From the NCBI RefSeq assembly GCF_937616625.2, contig NC_065577.1, forward strand, positions 28,533,501-28,597,500: 64,000 bases of DNA, in the 5' to 3' direction. The notes beneath the pieces were generated by a model that did not search any database, had not been told where the DNA came from, and saw only the letters and a program-made list of their open reading frames with translations. A program made the translations under genes and the position numbers. Positions 43,361 through 55,744 of the stretch are shown one piece after another (the stretch's first letter is position 1; every line of letters begins with the position of its first letter). This DNA is from Mercurialis annua (Eukaryota; Streptophyta; Magnoliopsida; Malpighiales; Euphorbiaceae).

Positions 43361-44667
43361 CTTATGTGGATTCAGCGAAATAACTCTGGCTTGGTTTCTG
43401 CCATCTAGCAAAGTTTGACAAGCACCATGTCCTCCACCATTCCTTCTATCTCGATTACCATGCCCCCTTTCATGCTGACCAAGAAAAGTACTTCCTTGTC
43501 CCAACGCTTCTAGATAAGGAGGCTTTTGTTGATGATAAAACAATTGGGCCACACTAGACGTTTAACTCTGGGGTCATGGCCTTAGACACTCCCTCGCAAA
43601 GTGACCATGTTGGCCACAGTTATAACATGCTCCCGAGGCCAGAAGGCATGCCCCAAAATGCCTCTTGGTACAGTTCGGACAGATAGGAGTTCCAACTCCT
43701 ACACCACCAGCAGATCTTACACCAAACCCCGGTCTTGATGTATTAGATCGAGCACCATGTCTACCCCTCTTGTGTTCTCGGTTGCATTGCAACTTGGATA
43801 ATTTCCAGCATACGGCTGTGCTGGGGCACTTTGCACAGTGCGCACATTCTCACTCCTGCTCGGACCTAACCTAAAGGATCTGGAATTCTGCCAAATTGGA
43901 TTAGAGAGGTCTCGATATGTCGGGCACTATCGATGATCTAAACCAAATCTCGGTTCACATATGACATCATACTCATAAACTCGGGCCCTATGCCATTCAC
44001 AGATATCGTATTGACCTTCACCAGGTCCACCATCAAATCTGGCATAAACCTACTTAATCTATTAAAATATGTCACATATTCTTGTATCGACCTATTTCCT
44101 TTGTCCAATGCTAGTAGTCTATCACGATAAAGCTCTATCAACGGTTCACAAATTTAGCCCACGTCATCTAGCCCATCGTAGGCTGAGTCAAACGCTAAAA
44201 CCAATCTTTCGCAGGTCCTTTCATGGACATCTCCACAAGAACAATAGACTACCTTTCATTTGCTTGAAGGCATCTTGCATTCTGTTCCACTTCCTCTAAG
44301 AAATACACTGCATTGACCGAACCCTCAAACTCAGTTGGCTTAAGGCGCATATAAGCCAGGACAATATCACGATCGGCATTAGTACCTAAGCGTTGTTGTT
44401 GCAACACAGTTGTTCTCGATGCATATTCTGGTTCTCCACCTGAGTAATTTGCATAGCCGCAACCCCTGTTAGAAACTAGTTCAACTCGAATCCATGAGCA
44501 TTAGGTTGCGGTGGCATTTCATGTGCCTGTCCTAGGGCATGCACCCCGGCAGCCTGACCTCTGCCCCTACCTCGGCCTCGGCCTCTATCAGTTCCTTCGG
44601 CTGGTACATTCTTCCACCCTTGGACATAAGACTCATCTTGAGCCTCGTAAGCACCATCTTGTGCCAT
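43361..44667 (-). pseudogene. Gag of element D
   Basis: Start at 44667 (MAQDGAYEAQDESYV). The N-terminus has an Arg/Gly repeat (DRGRGRGRGRGQ) and PQPNAHGFELN before a stop. The core is visible at 44141-43938 (KGNRSIQEYVTYFNRLSRFMP, then IGPEF), and 43792-43574 contains a CPNCTKRHFGACL block and the CCHC knuckle CYNCGQHGHFAREC. The Gly-rich tail follows at 43552-43301. Several frameshifts and stops lie between. Confidence 0.82.
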
Positions 44668-45066
44668 AGCGGCACGCGCCCTAGTTTGCCTTTGATCAGT
44701 AACCCTGACCAAAGCAGACCACACTACTATCAGAGACCGCGACAACTAGAGCCCGATATATGCTCACATCTAAGCGCAAACTAAACATATACACATAAAC
44801 ATAACTTCCACGCACAAGTGGAGTTTCTAAGCAAGTGTAACAGTCTAGGCACAAGCAAAACCATCTACGCATACGCATCTACCCAACACATAAAAAGACT
44901 CACATCCTAAAGAGGATAGTTGAAAGTTTTAAAATCAAAGGAAAACTGATAAAGGACATGGATAGAATAATATAGCCGCAGTTGTTCCTAAGTACTCAAA
45001 TAACAGAACACATATAACGTATGGACAATGGCCTAAGAATCTAAACCATTGCACTCATATCAACTT
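44668..45066 (-). other. Leader and degenerate PBS of element D
   Basis: Minus-strand TTGATATGAGTGC at about 45050-45062 is a decayed form of TTGGTATCAGAGC. The remainder is untranslated leader. A minus-strand frame across 44696-44878 shows no motif. Confidence 0.6.
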
Positions 45067-47634
45067 TATCACAACCCAAAATTGTGCGCAGCGACCGGCG
45101 CTAGGGAACGGAAGTGGTTGCTCCGGAACCCGTAGCAAGCATTAAAATGAGTAAATTTTTTTTGCAAATCGATCCCGTAAAGACACGTAAAACATTTTCA
45201 AAAAACTTCGTAAAACCATTAAGTCATAAACCTCGAAAACGTCATTTCAAACAAATGCATAAACGATAGGGACCAAGGTCTTAATGTGCGATAACACATC
45301 TAGCATTGCCTTGTCCAACACATTAACCATAAAGCACGTAGCTAATTCTATGCATTGAAAATTGGCAAACAATCAAACGGTTTAAATGCGCAGTTTCATA
45401 AAACTATTTACATGCATCCCGAACATATCAGAGTTGGAAAAATAAACCCTTTGATACAAAATATAATATTTATGGTCTGACGTCTATAGACTATTTGGAC
45501 TACTGCGGCGCTATGAAGTAATATGATACTTCAATACATACTTCAAAATATCGCAGACTTCAAGAACAAAAATGAAAGTCCGCTACTTCAGAACAATATT
45601 CATCTGAAATGTTTAAAATCAACAGATCAGTTACACTGAGTAAGTTCATATAGTTTACTAGTAAGCATTAATGAAAACATAGAACAATATCATAAACATT
45701 TCATTTATATGCATCCAAATACCGACCTCAATTGAAACCCTAAACCCAAACATAAAATTTGTATTCCGAGAATCATCATAAACAATTTATATTGGATCAA
45801 ATGATATTAATCAAAGTGGTACGGTCCGGGGATAGTTCAACCGAGTTAACCACTACCATTGCTTAAATTCCAAGGTGTGAGTCCCGAGATAATTCGACTG
45901 AGTTATCTCACTAGGTATAGGTCCCAAGATAATTTCACCGAGTTAACCTCGTATCTATTTGATATAATCCACCTTTCCAAGTCATCACAACAACCACAAA
46001 GATCTCAACTCAAAACTGGTGATCACGCATTCCTATTACCGCTTAATATGATGGCCCGTTTCATCGAGTCTTTATTGGTCTCAAATGATCATGCATAGAC
46101 AAATTTAATAAACATTTTGTCAAACATTTGCACTTTTAATACTTATAAGTAAATATACAAACTCACAACTTGATATCCAAAATAAAATCAAGCGAACCAA
46201 ATCTGTTAAACTCCTCGATCTCCGGGTCCCGCTGGCGGTTGCCTCATCGGATGTAGTTTGAAAATGATACAAAATGCAATTAAAACCAATCCTAGTCTAG
46301 GAATATTCTAGACACCAAACTCACAACAAATAAATTAAATAACATCGCGTCGAACTCTTATCGATATAAAAGCGACAATCTTTAACTAAACTATTTCGTT
46401 CGTCAAATAATATTTTTCGTATGTTATTTAATTAGCTATCAAAATTATCTAAATAAATTAATTATCGAGCAAATACAATAATTAATTTATTAAATTAATT
46501 TTCCTATTTTTATACTTAACTTTATCTCAAAAAGTTATCCAATAAAATGACTATTTATCGAGTTAGTAAAATGTCGTAGATAACACCAACTTTCCTAAAA
46601 CTGTTTTCCAGCCACTTCGGCCTACCAAAACGCTTATATAAAATAGCCCGATAACCAAACAAACTTGATATTCTTATAGCTCAGAATGTCGCCTATAAAT
46701 TTTGTATAGACCTCAGAAGTCGAGCCCGGAGGTGTCGAAAACTAGCCCGGAAGTCGCTTCCCCGATCTTGTTTAGGGACTGCTGCCTGCACAATAAACAG
46801 CCCTGGTTTTACTCCTCGGAGTAGAACCGATCATGTAGGGACCTATCCCGACTTGCTCATGCTAAACATAATGAAGTTTCCACAAGAAAACGCCATCAAA
46901 CGACCTCCTAAACTCATACAAACTCAGCTCAACAACAACCACAAAACAAGAAAATAATCTCTACTTAACCAATTTCAGTTCTATAAGTGTTATCTTGAGT
47001 CTTGATGAAGTGGCTATCCAACCGAGCCATAATTAATGAAAACAAATGTCGGAATAAGAAGAAATGAGCTTCGCCGTCCCTATTGCTCCAAGAAAAATAG
47101 TGGTTTGATGGTTATAGGATATAGGGCACGACAATTTCAAGCTTTTAGGGTTTAGTGTTGCTTTCAAAATCCGAAAGTGAACTTGAGAAGATGAGGATGC
47201 AAGAGGTTGGTCTATTTATAAACGAGATTAAGTGGGTAAAAAGTGCATGCAAGTCCCTCATGAATCACACTTCTCCAACTACCTCCAAATGTTAACGTTC
47301 TTACACTTTAGTCCATAACAATTTTGTGATTAAGCAAAACTTTGATAATATTTTCTTAATATTAATTAACGGATTTTGGCATAGTAAAAATTAGCCCAAA
47401 ATCGTAATTTATTTTATTTTAATTTTTCTTAATTCCAATTTTTTTTCGTTCGTTAATTATGCTCCTAACCAATAAAATCCTCAACTTAACTTATCAATTC
47501 CTGACAATTAAAATAGGCGTTTCTTGGGGTCTAAATTCTTGTTATTTTAATTTAATTTTGGCTATCTCGATTAAATATCCCAAATTAGGACACGTGGCAA
47601 AATTTAAAACTCTAAAAATTTAAGGGGTATTACA
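45067..47634 (-). repeat. 5' LTR of element D (2,568 bp)
   Basis: Plus-strand edges are tatcacaaccc (mutated from tgtcacgaccc) and ggggtattaca. Landmarks match C: TATA-like tataaatag at 47212-47220, GC-richer zone near 46690-46850 (agcccggaggt, tagcccggaagtc, gtagaaccgatcatg), sub-repeats at 45825-45960 (cccgagataattcgactgagtt) and gcgaccggcgctaggg at the end. Confidence 0.88.
47212..47220 (-). promoter_or_regulatory. TATA box in the LTR of element D
   Basis: Minus-strand TATAAATAG, about 415 bases from the LTR start, close to the offset in element C (about 455). Confidence 0.6.
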
Positions 47635-48168
47635 ATTTCCCTTTTATAGGGAAATAGTGTTTTGACGTGACAAGGCTTCCAATTCTTTCTTCGAAAGTCG
47701 TATTTAAATAACATCACTCTAGAGCTACATAGTAGTTCTGTCTATCGTATAGTAGTTAATTTTGGAAATGTTGCGTGTTTGTACAAAATAGCTTTGGGCA
47801 GTGTTTATAAAGTAAAACTGGATTTGTATAAAAGCTATATGTTGTACAAAGTGTTTTAACTAGTTATGTATTGTGTTAACTGGTTTTAGACTGTTGGCAT
47901 TGTATTCAGACGGGGTTATTATATGGTATATGAAGTGTACACGTACTATCCCGAGTTCTAGAGTTACAATCACAGAGTTCTGATTACATGTTCAGATAAA
48001 GATTTTGGAATACTTATGAAAAGAGATTGAGACCTTTTATGTTTTCAAGACGCGACAAGGTTTTAGTGATTTTAAAGATTTGCTATAGGTTTCGGAACAA
48101 CCATTCCCATTCCCTAGCGCCGGTCTCGGTTCGAGTTTCGGCTGGAAATTGGGCCGTGACACTATTAG
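47635..48168 (+). repeat. Plus-strand tail of a Tekay-like LTR
   Basis: No gene. It ends with ttccctagcgccggtctcgg and gggccgtgaca, the same terminal block as the other long LTRs but in plus orientation. No PBS follows directly, so it is a fragment. Element D abuts it at 47634. Confidence 0.6.
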
Positions 48169-48364
48169 CACTCTACCAGGTTTTCCCTCATCATAATATA
48201 AGGGATTGAGGTACTCCTATACACACGAATGAATTGAATACAATTTTTCTCCTTAAACTCAATACTAACATAAGCATCGTAGAGCTAATCGGACAACCAT
48301 CATCTGATCATTCATCTACCTTGTTTTGCAGGTCCAGACAGTCGTGGAGCTCATAATCCATTAA

Positions 48365-48383
48365 TTGGGGGCGTCTGCAGGAA
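48365..48383 (+). other. Primer-binding site of element I
   Basis: ttgggggcgtctgcaggaa, a decayed form of the TTGGCGCCGTCTGTGGGAA type typical of Tat elements, a few bases after the LTR end. Confidence 0.6.
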
Positions 48384-48429
48384 AGCTTACAACACTTCAT
48401 TAAAAGGAGTTTTCTACAAACCAACACAT

Positions 48430-49078
48430 TTTATTGATCAAGATGAATTCCGACGAGACTGACCTCAAGAACAAACAGCTGACAAGAGCTGAAAACTCAA
48501 ATCATAATCCCATTACCAGTGGAAAGAGTGATCAAAACGATATCGAGTGAATATCATCAAAAAAAGAAATGTAAAACGGAAGAATTAAAGCTAACAAAAG
48601 TATCGGCGATAACTTTCAGCACGAAAGACATTGAGGACACGAAAATTTCGCACAATGATGCCTTCGTGGTGACGATGATTGTGGAAATTCGGAACATGTA
48701 AAGAATTCTTATATATAAATGAAGCGTAACAAACTTCACGACTAAAAAGGCTTACGAAGGCTTAGGAAAGAAGCCGACAAGATTGGACCGAGTCACAATC
48801 CCATTTTCGGGGTTCAGGGGGCCATCTATCATCCCAAAAGGGAAAATATCTCTAATGATAAGAATAGAAAAGGAAAAAAAGATAAATAAAATTGGCGACA
48901 CTGTTTAATATAGTGGACCTCGACCTTACGTATAACTACTCTAGGGAGACCTTTCCTCCATGATTCGGCAGCTGTAACCAGCGTAAAGGCGCTCACCATA
49001 AAGATCCCAACCAACAAAGGAATTATCACAATAAGAGGAAACCAGGAGATGGCGAAAAATGTTATGAAAAATCCGTAA
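48430..49078 (+). pseudogene. Gag/protease remnant of element I
   Basis: Shifting frames give GFRGPSIIPKGKISLMIRI near 48818-48880 and VPTNKGIITIRGNQEMA near 49005-49060, the two ends of a Tat protease. Compare GLGGTPIQPCG and PTPGGVINVKGNQEIA in element H. A 60-codon frame at 48519-48701 has no recognised motif. Stops are frequent. Confidence 0.6.
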
Positions 49079-49223
49079 AAGAGTCTTTTGAGGCTCTACC
49101 GATCAAAAAAATGTTGAACCATAAAATCAGAGAAAAAGATTAGGAACCTAAAAGCCAGATGCTGACATTTGAATTAGGCGAGAAGAAAAAAGAAAACTTA
49201 GGGGCTAGAATAGCCCCTAAAAT

Positions 49224-49574
49224 TGTAATACCTTGCAATTTTAAATAGTTAAGTTATGCCAAATGTCCTCATTTGGATACTAATAGTCGAGAACATTTAA
49301 AAGTTGGCTAAAATATTATGGAATATGATTAAAGTGGATTTATTCTTACTATCAAATTTTTATAATTAAGTTTGGTAAATATTACCAGTTAATGTAGATT
49401 TAACCGGGACGAAGGAAAATCATAAGAAAATAATATAAAATAAAGTATGAGTCCTGGGATAATATTTTTAATATTAATATTCTTGATTAATTTAAGAATT
49501 TATTGTTGAAGCTTTATAAATTAGGAGGCCGTTTTAATAAATGTCTACGGTCGACAATTAAGTAATTGGGTTAA
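49224..49574 (+). repeat. Start of Tekay-like LTR J (part 1)
   Basis: Begins TGTAATACCTTGCAATTTT, the start shared by the LTRs of B, C and D. It breaks off at the 5' LTR of F and appears to resume at 61934. No gene. Confidence 0.6.
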
Positions 49575-51260
49575 AGTTATTTTATAGCATTTATTCGCTA
49601 GTTTGTAGTACTTGTGCGTAAAATAAGAGCTTATATAGTTAGATTTTCGTGTTTTGTAGTTTTTATGAATAAATATTAAATCTTATCATTTTTGGGGTAT
49701 TTATGATTGAAACAGGGTCAAATAATCAAAGCCAGAAGAATTCAGAAAAACAAAGTCAAACCCAAGTACAACCGGTTCGAGTTGAATCGAACCGGTCCAA
49801 GAAACGAAGGACAGAAGGTCAATCGGCCTCCGGCCGGCCCACAACATCAGGCCGGCCAAGGGCCGGCTGAGACCTGGATTTGGACGAAATTGTGTTCGCA
49901 TGGGGAAAAGGCAACAAAATTCTGAAGTTATCACATCAGACTTTTCATAATGAACGATAATTGCATTCACACTCAAGACAAGTTATAGATTGGTCCACTT
50001 AAGACGATTATAGAAGTACTTGATCAATACTCCACTTTCAAAGGAAAGAAGATATTCTCAACCTGATCTTCACTCAAGTTTTATATGCAAGGATGATATC
50101 TTTGGCTTGAACTCCGCTCCAAGTGACTCTATAAATAGACCTTATTTGTGTAGAGAAAAGATATACCACTTAGTGTAGACTTAGGCTTAGACACCAAAAA
50201 TACTCTTTAGTATAGATTATTTTCTATCTTCTATCTCTTATGTACTAAAGGTGTAACTTATCTATTGTCATAATCCATATGACAATGGGTAACTAAACCT
50301 TTCGTTCGAGGGTTGATATGAACGTTTATTTATATAATTGATTGACCTTGGATATTTTGGTGATTTATCGTGTTTCCATTATTGAGCTTAATGCTTGGAT
50401 TAAATTGAGAAATTGATTCATGATGCATGTATATTTAACTAATTGAGAAATTGTTAATTAAATAGACCTATGTAATCGGAAACTTAAAGGACAACGCCAC
50501 GAGAGTGGGTTGGAATTTAAGTAATCTTGAGTTTACTTCATAATTACAATTTAGTTGGTTAATTGGTTTTTTATAACACGAGAGTGAGTTAATTATCGAT
50601 TAATTAATAGGTGTTAAAATTTGGTGTTGATTAATATTCTTCATGCTTGAATGTTTTTGATAAATTCATTCATTGCCCGAGTGAGTTAATGAATACATGT
50701 TCTTAAGGGTTTTCTTAATAAATATCATTTAATCGTTGACTAGGTTCATTATAACACGAGAGTGAGTAATTTGCCTATTAATTGGTTATTTGTTTATTTT
50801 TATCTATAGTAACTCGACAGAGAGCTATATGTGGTTTAAACTAGCCTGAACTATAATTTTGGCAATACAACTGAGTTGTGATCATTTCGGTCTTTGAGGC
50901 TCGAGAGAGCGGGATTCGATATTTTAGAATAACTCGATTCTAGATAATCACCAAGATATTCATTGTTCATGATTTTATGTTTTTATTCGGAATTATCAAC
51001 TCTTGATTCTTTTACTTTTATTATTTCCAAAAATTATCTTTTAAATCATTTTAACTTTATTGATTTTAATTGCTTAATTTATTTGTTAATTGGTTACTTT
51101 TAATTATTCTGGTCACAAATTCTCAAACCATTTTCGTAGCTAACCAGTCAAAAGAATTCTCAAAATTAGTCGTTAAATCCATTGTCTCTATGGGATCGAT
51201 ATCCGTACTTTTGGATTATATTAGTTGCGCGATACCGTCACTTGCAGTTTAGCATCAACA
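49575..51260 (+). repeat. 5' LTR of element F
   Basis: Matches 60070-61933 from ttatagcatttattcgctag to tttagcatcaaca. The first 40 bases or so are degraded, and two internal blocks present in the 3' LTR are missing: about 100 bases after actcaaga (49975) and about 70 bases near 50685. It has a GGCCGG module at 49827-49870 and TATA at 50129-50138. Confidence 0.9.
50129..50138 (+). promoter_or_regulatory. TATA box in the 5' LTR of element F
   Basis: CTATAAATAG after caagtga and before acc, conserved in all three Athila LTRs of the window. The GGCCGG module lies about 260 bases upstream, in U3. Confidence 0.75.
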
Positions 51261-51266
51261 AGTTTG

Positions 51267-51284
51267 TGGCGCCATTGCCAGGGA
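51267..51284 (+). other. Primer-binding site of element F
   Basis: TGGCGCCATTGCCAGGGA, six bases after the LTR. It is one or two changes from the TGGCGCCGTTGCCGGGGA form usual in Athila. Confidence 0.9.
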
Positions 51285-51394
51285 CAATTGCGTATTTAAT
51301 AGATTAAGAGTCAAGAATTCTTGGGTGTGTTAGCATTTATTTTTATTTACTTCATTTTATTGGTTTTTCTTTGTGGTAGTGTTGTTTTTGTTTT

Positions 51395-52925
51395 GTGCAG
51401 AAAATTTGGTCAAAGTGTATGCACAATACAAGGCGATCCAAGCTTCCGCTAGAACCTTTTCAACAGGACCTCACCAGTTTCGAGAGAAGTATTCAAAAAT
51501 CATCCCAAAAATCAGATAATATGGGGGATGACGCTAAACATCATGACGGGTATGTCCCGCCATTTGCATATATTGATATGATTCCGCCTCACCGTCCACA
51601 AAATGTTGAGGTAGCACCAGTTCAACAAAGGCAACCAAGGAATCGAAACAGACAACAACAACAAGCACCTCAAAGGCGCACTTTGGGTTAATTCTTTTCA
51701 CCAGATGTTGATCATGCTACTTTTGGATGTTTTGTACTACCTATTCAGGCAAATACTTTTGAGATAAAAACTAGCACGATTACTCAACTTGAGAATCGAT
51801 GCCAATTTTATGGTTTGCCTAGTGAAGATCCAAATGCGCATATTTCGAAATTTTTTGAGGTGTGCAATACGTTCAAGATTCCCAATGTGACGGAGGATCA
51901 AACCAAGCTTTCATTGTTTCCATTCTCCTTGCGAGATAAAGCACGAGCATGGATTTAATCTATAGCTAGCAATTCCATCACGACGTGGAGACAACTTGCA
52001 CAAGCTTTTCTCAACAAATATTTCCCTTTGGGGAAGACGGCAAGATTCATGAAAGAAATTATAGATTTTTTTTAACACGATGGAGAAGCTTTATATGGAG
52101 CGTGGGACAGATTCAATGAACTTCAACGAAGTTGCCCACATGACCACCTGCAGAAGGAACATTTAATTCCGATATTCTATAATGGTATTAATGAGCATAC
52201 TAGAGCTACTATTGATGCAACTTCAGGAGGCTCAATCATGAGGAAGACGTATGAATAAGCTCTTGCTTTGCTAGATGAGTTGGCTACGAATAGCAGTTCT
52301 TGGCCTACGGAGAGGCTGAGGAAATCAAATCAAAGGGGCATGATGACCTTATAACAGATCCAAGAGTTGGAGGCGATGAAAGCAAAGAACGGTGCCCTCC
52401 AAGCTCAAGTGGAGTTGTACAAAAGGCAAGTGGGACAAAGGAATGCTCCGATAGCAGCAGTGCAAGCAGGATGTGACTTCTGTGGACATTTTAGCCACTC
52501 AGGGTGAGAATGCTTAGTTACAGAACAAGCCACCAATGAGTAGGTATATTACGTTGGAGGACAACAGAATGATCCATATTCAAACACCTATAATCCAAGA
52601 TGGAGGAATCATCCGAATTTTTCTTGAAAAGATACGAATCATTCAGGTCCAACCAATGCAAATACTCAAGCAAATGCAGGAAGTTCCAATTTTCAGTCAG
52701 GGAACCGCTACCAACCTAATCAAGGTAATTTTAATTCTAACAATTATGGTAGTAGGCCGCAAAATCCTCCTGGATTCCAATCAAACAGGAATCAAGATGA
52801 CGGAAGCAAGCTCGATAATATATTGGAGCGATTCGAGAAGTTTGAAGCAGAAGCGCGACAGAAAGATAAAAATCAAGCAGCTGCCTTCCACAATCTCGAG
52901 GTGCAAATTTCACAATTAGCAGCCT
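51395..52925 (+). pseudogene. Gag of element F
   Basis: One frame from 51395 to 52543 interrupted by five TAA (51689, 51956, 52073, 52256, 52352) and one TGA (52505), then a frame change. The core is recognisable: NAHISKFFEVCNTFKI, KLSLFPFSLRDKARAWI, TWRQLAQAFLNKYFP, ALYGAWDRFNELQRSCPHD and FYNGINEHTRATIDATSGG. A zinc-binding CDFCGHFSHSG...EC (knuckle) is broken by the TGA. The N-terminus is basic and Gln-rich. The later part (52546-52925) is Asn/Gln-rich in another frame. Gag assembles the particle; this copy cannot be translated through. Confidence 0.85.
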
Positions 52926-53286
52926 CTATTCAAGGTAAAAACCAGGGTGGTCTACCTTCCACTACGGAGACGAAACCCTAGGAGCATGTTAAGGCTGTTG
53001 AGCTTGGGAGCGGAAGAGGCTCTTAATGATCCACATGGTAAGAAGCCTATCGAAGTCAATGATGAGCCGAACGCTAACGAGGCGAGTTCAAGTAATACAA
53101 AGGCAAGCGAGGAGGTAATATTTGAGGATGCAACTCCTGAGGTTAGATCACCACCACCACCTCCATATGTGCCAAAGGTACCGTTTCATAAATTTTTGGA
53201 AATCTTCTAGAAACTCTAAATTAAGATAAGTCTAGCGGATGCTTTGCGAGAAATGCCTCAGTATGCAAAGTTTCTCAAAGACATAA
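52926..53286 (+). pseudogene. Gag-protease linker of element F
   Basis: The frame 52947-53210 is Glu/Asn/Pro-rich (NDEPNANEASSSN, PPPPPYVPKVPFHKF), the usual acidic/proline linker before the Athila protease, then ADALREMPQYAKFLKDI in the next frame. Confidence 0.7.
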
Positions 53287-53840
53287 TTATGAACAAGCGG
53301 AGTTGGGAAGATAAAGGTCATTGACTGAAAACTGCAGCTCAATCATTTTGAGTGACTTACCCACAAAGCTGAAAGATCCAGGGAATTTTACTATTCCTTG
53401 CACCATTGGAAATTTAGATGCTGTCAACTGTTTATGGGATTTGGTTGCAAGTATCAATTTAATGCCTCTGTTTCTTTTCAGAATTGTTTGGTAATCAATC
53501 AGTGAAACAAACTTCAATGGTACTCCAACTAGCCGACCAGTCAATCAAGAAACCATATGTAGTGGTGGAAGATGTTCTAGTCAAAGTGGATAAGTTCATC
53601 TTTCCAGTAGACTTTGTCATTCTTGATTATGCATTTGATAAGAACTGCCCCATAATTCTTGGGCGTCCATTCATGAATACGGGAAGGGCGCTAATCGATG
53701 TTCATGCTGGAAAGTTGACCTTGAGGATTGACGAAGATAGTGTGGAATTTGACATGAAAAAGTTGATGTGAAATGCTACCGAAGAGGAAGGATGTATGCG
53801 AGTTGATGTATTTGATGAAATGGTGTTCAAATAACTCAAG
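53287..53840 (+). pseudogene. Aspartic protease of element F
   Basis: Near 53435 the plus strand reads LWDLVASINLMPL, where the family has a CDLGAS active site, so Gly is replaced by Val. The second half is open (53484-53771): VEDVLVKVDKFIFPVDFVIL and CPIILGRPFMNTGRALIDV. A frameshift near 53490 separates the halves. Inactive. Confidence 0.82.
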
Positions 53841-54350
53841 AGGAATATGGAAGCTATAAACCAAGGTAGTGGGACTGATCTAATCGATTTCAAGCTTTCA
53901 GGTACAGAGTTCGTCCAATCAACCAATTGTTCAACGGGGGACAATGTTATAGAACAGCTAGCAGTACCAAATTCCCTCCATATCTCTTCCCAGATATGTG
54001 AAGCAGAGGAGGAAATTGAATCTGCACAAGTGTCAGAGGTATCTTTCACCTCTGAAGAACCAACTGAACAGGATGAGGGAGAAGACCCTGAAGAGGATGA
54101 ACCTACACCCGAGGAGTTAATCAGAAACGAGAGGGTAACACCACCATCTTGTGTTAAGCCACCAAAAGTGGAGCTTAAGACACTTCCATCTCATTTGAGG
54201 TACGCATTCATAGGAGAAAATAATAAATTGCCAATTATAATCTAAAGTAAATTGACAGAATCACAATAGCAACAAGTGATTCAAGTGGTCAAAAATCATA
54301 TTTTGGCAATTAGATGAAATATCTCTGACATCCGTGGGATTAGCCCATCG
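53841..54350 (+). pseudogene. Acidic protease-RT linker of element F
   Basis: The frame 53847-54245 is Glu/Asp/Pro-rich (EQDEGEDPEEDEPTPEELIR) and ends with PPKVELKTLPSHLRYAFIGE, the conserved lead-in to Athila RT, then a stop and frameshift before the RT fingers. Confidence 0.75.
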
Positions 54351-55744
54351 GTGGTGATGCATAAAATTCATCTCGAAGATGAATCCAAGTCGTCAGCACA
54401 ACGACAAAGGAGGCTCAATCCAAACATGAAAGAAGTTCACAAAGAGATTGCGAAATTATTTGATGCTGGAATTATTTACTCCATTTTTGACAGCCCTTTG
54501 GTAAGTCCCAAGGGGGGTATGACAGTGATTGAAAACAACAAGGGGGAGAAAATTTCCACAAGGACAGTAACGGGGTGGCGTGTCTGCATCGACTACCGCA
54601 AGTTGAATACAGAGATGAGGAAAGACCACTTCCCGTTACCTTTTATTGATCAGATGTTAGAGCGTGTAGCGGGCCACGCTTTCTATTGTTTTCTTGATGG
54701 TTATTCCGTTATAATCAAATTCTCATTTTTCCGGATGACCAAGAGAAAACAACTTTTACTTGTCCTTTTGGAACATTTGCATATCGCAGGATGCCGTTTG
54801 GTCTCTGTAACACACCAGCAACATTTCAGTGATGCATGACCTCCATATTTTCTGACATGATGGAGGATGTTATGGAAGTTTTTATGGATGACTTCTCAGT
54901 TTTTGGAGATTCTTTTGAGGCATGCTTAAAGAATCTCGAACGAGTTCTAGCACGATGTGAAGAGACAAATCTAGTGCTAAATTGGGAGAAGTGCCACTTC
55001 ATGGTGGAAGGAGGAGTAGTCTTAGGCCACAAAATTTCGAAGGATGGCATTAAGGTAGATAGAGAAAAGACAGAAGTAATCGAGAAACTTCCACCACCAA
55101 CCACTGTTAAGGGAGTTCGTGCCTTTCTAGGGCATGCTGGTTTCTATCGTCGCTTTATCAAAGATTTCTCCTCAATTGCTAGACCTCTTACTAATTTACT
55201 CGTTAAAGATGCTCCTTTTGATTTCACTAATAACTGTTTGCTAGCATTTGAAAGGTTGAAGGAAGCACTAGTCTCGGCACCGATCATATCTTCGTCAGAT
55301 TGGGAGCTACCGTTTGAACTTATGTGCGACGCGAGTGATCAAGCTCTAGGATGTGTTTTGGGGCAGAAAAAGGATAAGAAGTTGCATGTGATTTATTTTG
55401 CAAGTCGAACAATGGCAAGGGCTCAGCTCAACTACACCACCATTGAGAAAGAAATGCTCGCTCTGGTGTTTGTGTTGGATAAGTTTCGATCATATCTGCT
55501 ATGCTCAAAAGTTGTCATATATACAGATCATGCCGCACTGCGATATCTCTTTGCAAATCAAGACGCAAAACCGAGACTAATTTTATGGGTGCTACTCATG
55601 CAAGAATTTGACATCGAAATCAAAGTAAAAAAGGGGACGAAAAATATGGTAGCTGACAACTTATCAAAGTTAGAAATTTCTGAACCTATACCTTTAGGAG
55701 TGGAAATCAATGAAAGGTTTCCAGATGAAATTCTTGTGATCTAA
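54351..55744 (+). pseudogene. Reverse transcriptase and RNase H of element F
   Basis: 54351-54839 holds fingers and palm start (RRLNPNMKEVHKEI, WRVCIDYRKLN, PLPFIDQMLERVAG, CFLDGYS). A frameshift near 54715 and a TGA after TFQ (54834) break it. 54836-55744 is open for 302 codons: active site [43 protein letters not shown], then RNase H with [18 protein letters not shown] and [12 protein letters not shown], all three acidic residues present. The linker [15 protein letters not shown] ends it. Confidence 0.9.

Larger units (their letters stand above)
40211..47634 (-). mobile_element. Element D: Tekay-like gypsy retrotransposon, 3'-truncated
   Basis: Minus-strand order: 5' LTR, degenerate PBS, leader, gag, protease, RT-RNase H, integrase. 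The chromodomain, PPT and 3' LTR are cut off at the junction with E. It is more decayed than G, with many stops, but aligns to it domain by domain. Confidence 0.88.
48169..49223 (+). mobile_element. Element I: Tat-type gypsy remnant
   Basis: Contains the end of an LTR (about 48175-48360), a PBS, then broken gag/protease sequence to about 49070. There is no RT or integrase. It ends with a perfect short hairpin (ggggctagaatagcccc, 49201-49217) just before the LTR of J. The nearest relative in the window is element H. Confidence 0.55.

Noticed and set aside
49701..49976. Minus-strand ORFs in Athila LTRs (also 33202-33408, 60206-60529)
   Set aside because: Repeated readings across the GGCCGG module in LTR U3; appear in each LTR copy because the DNA is repeated.
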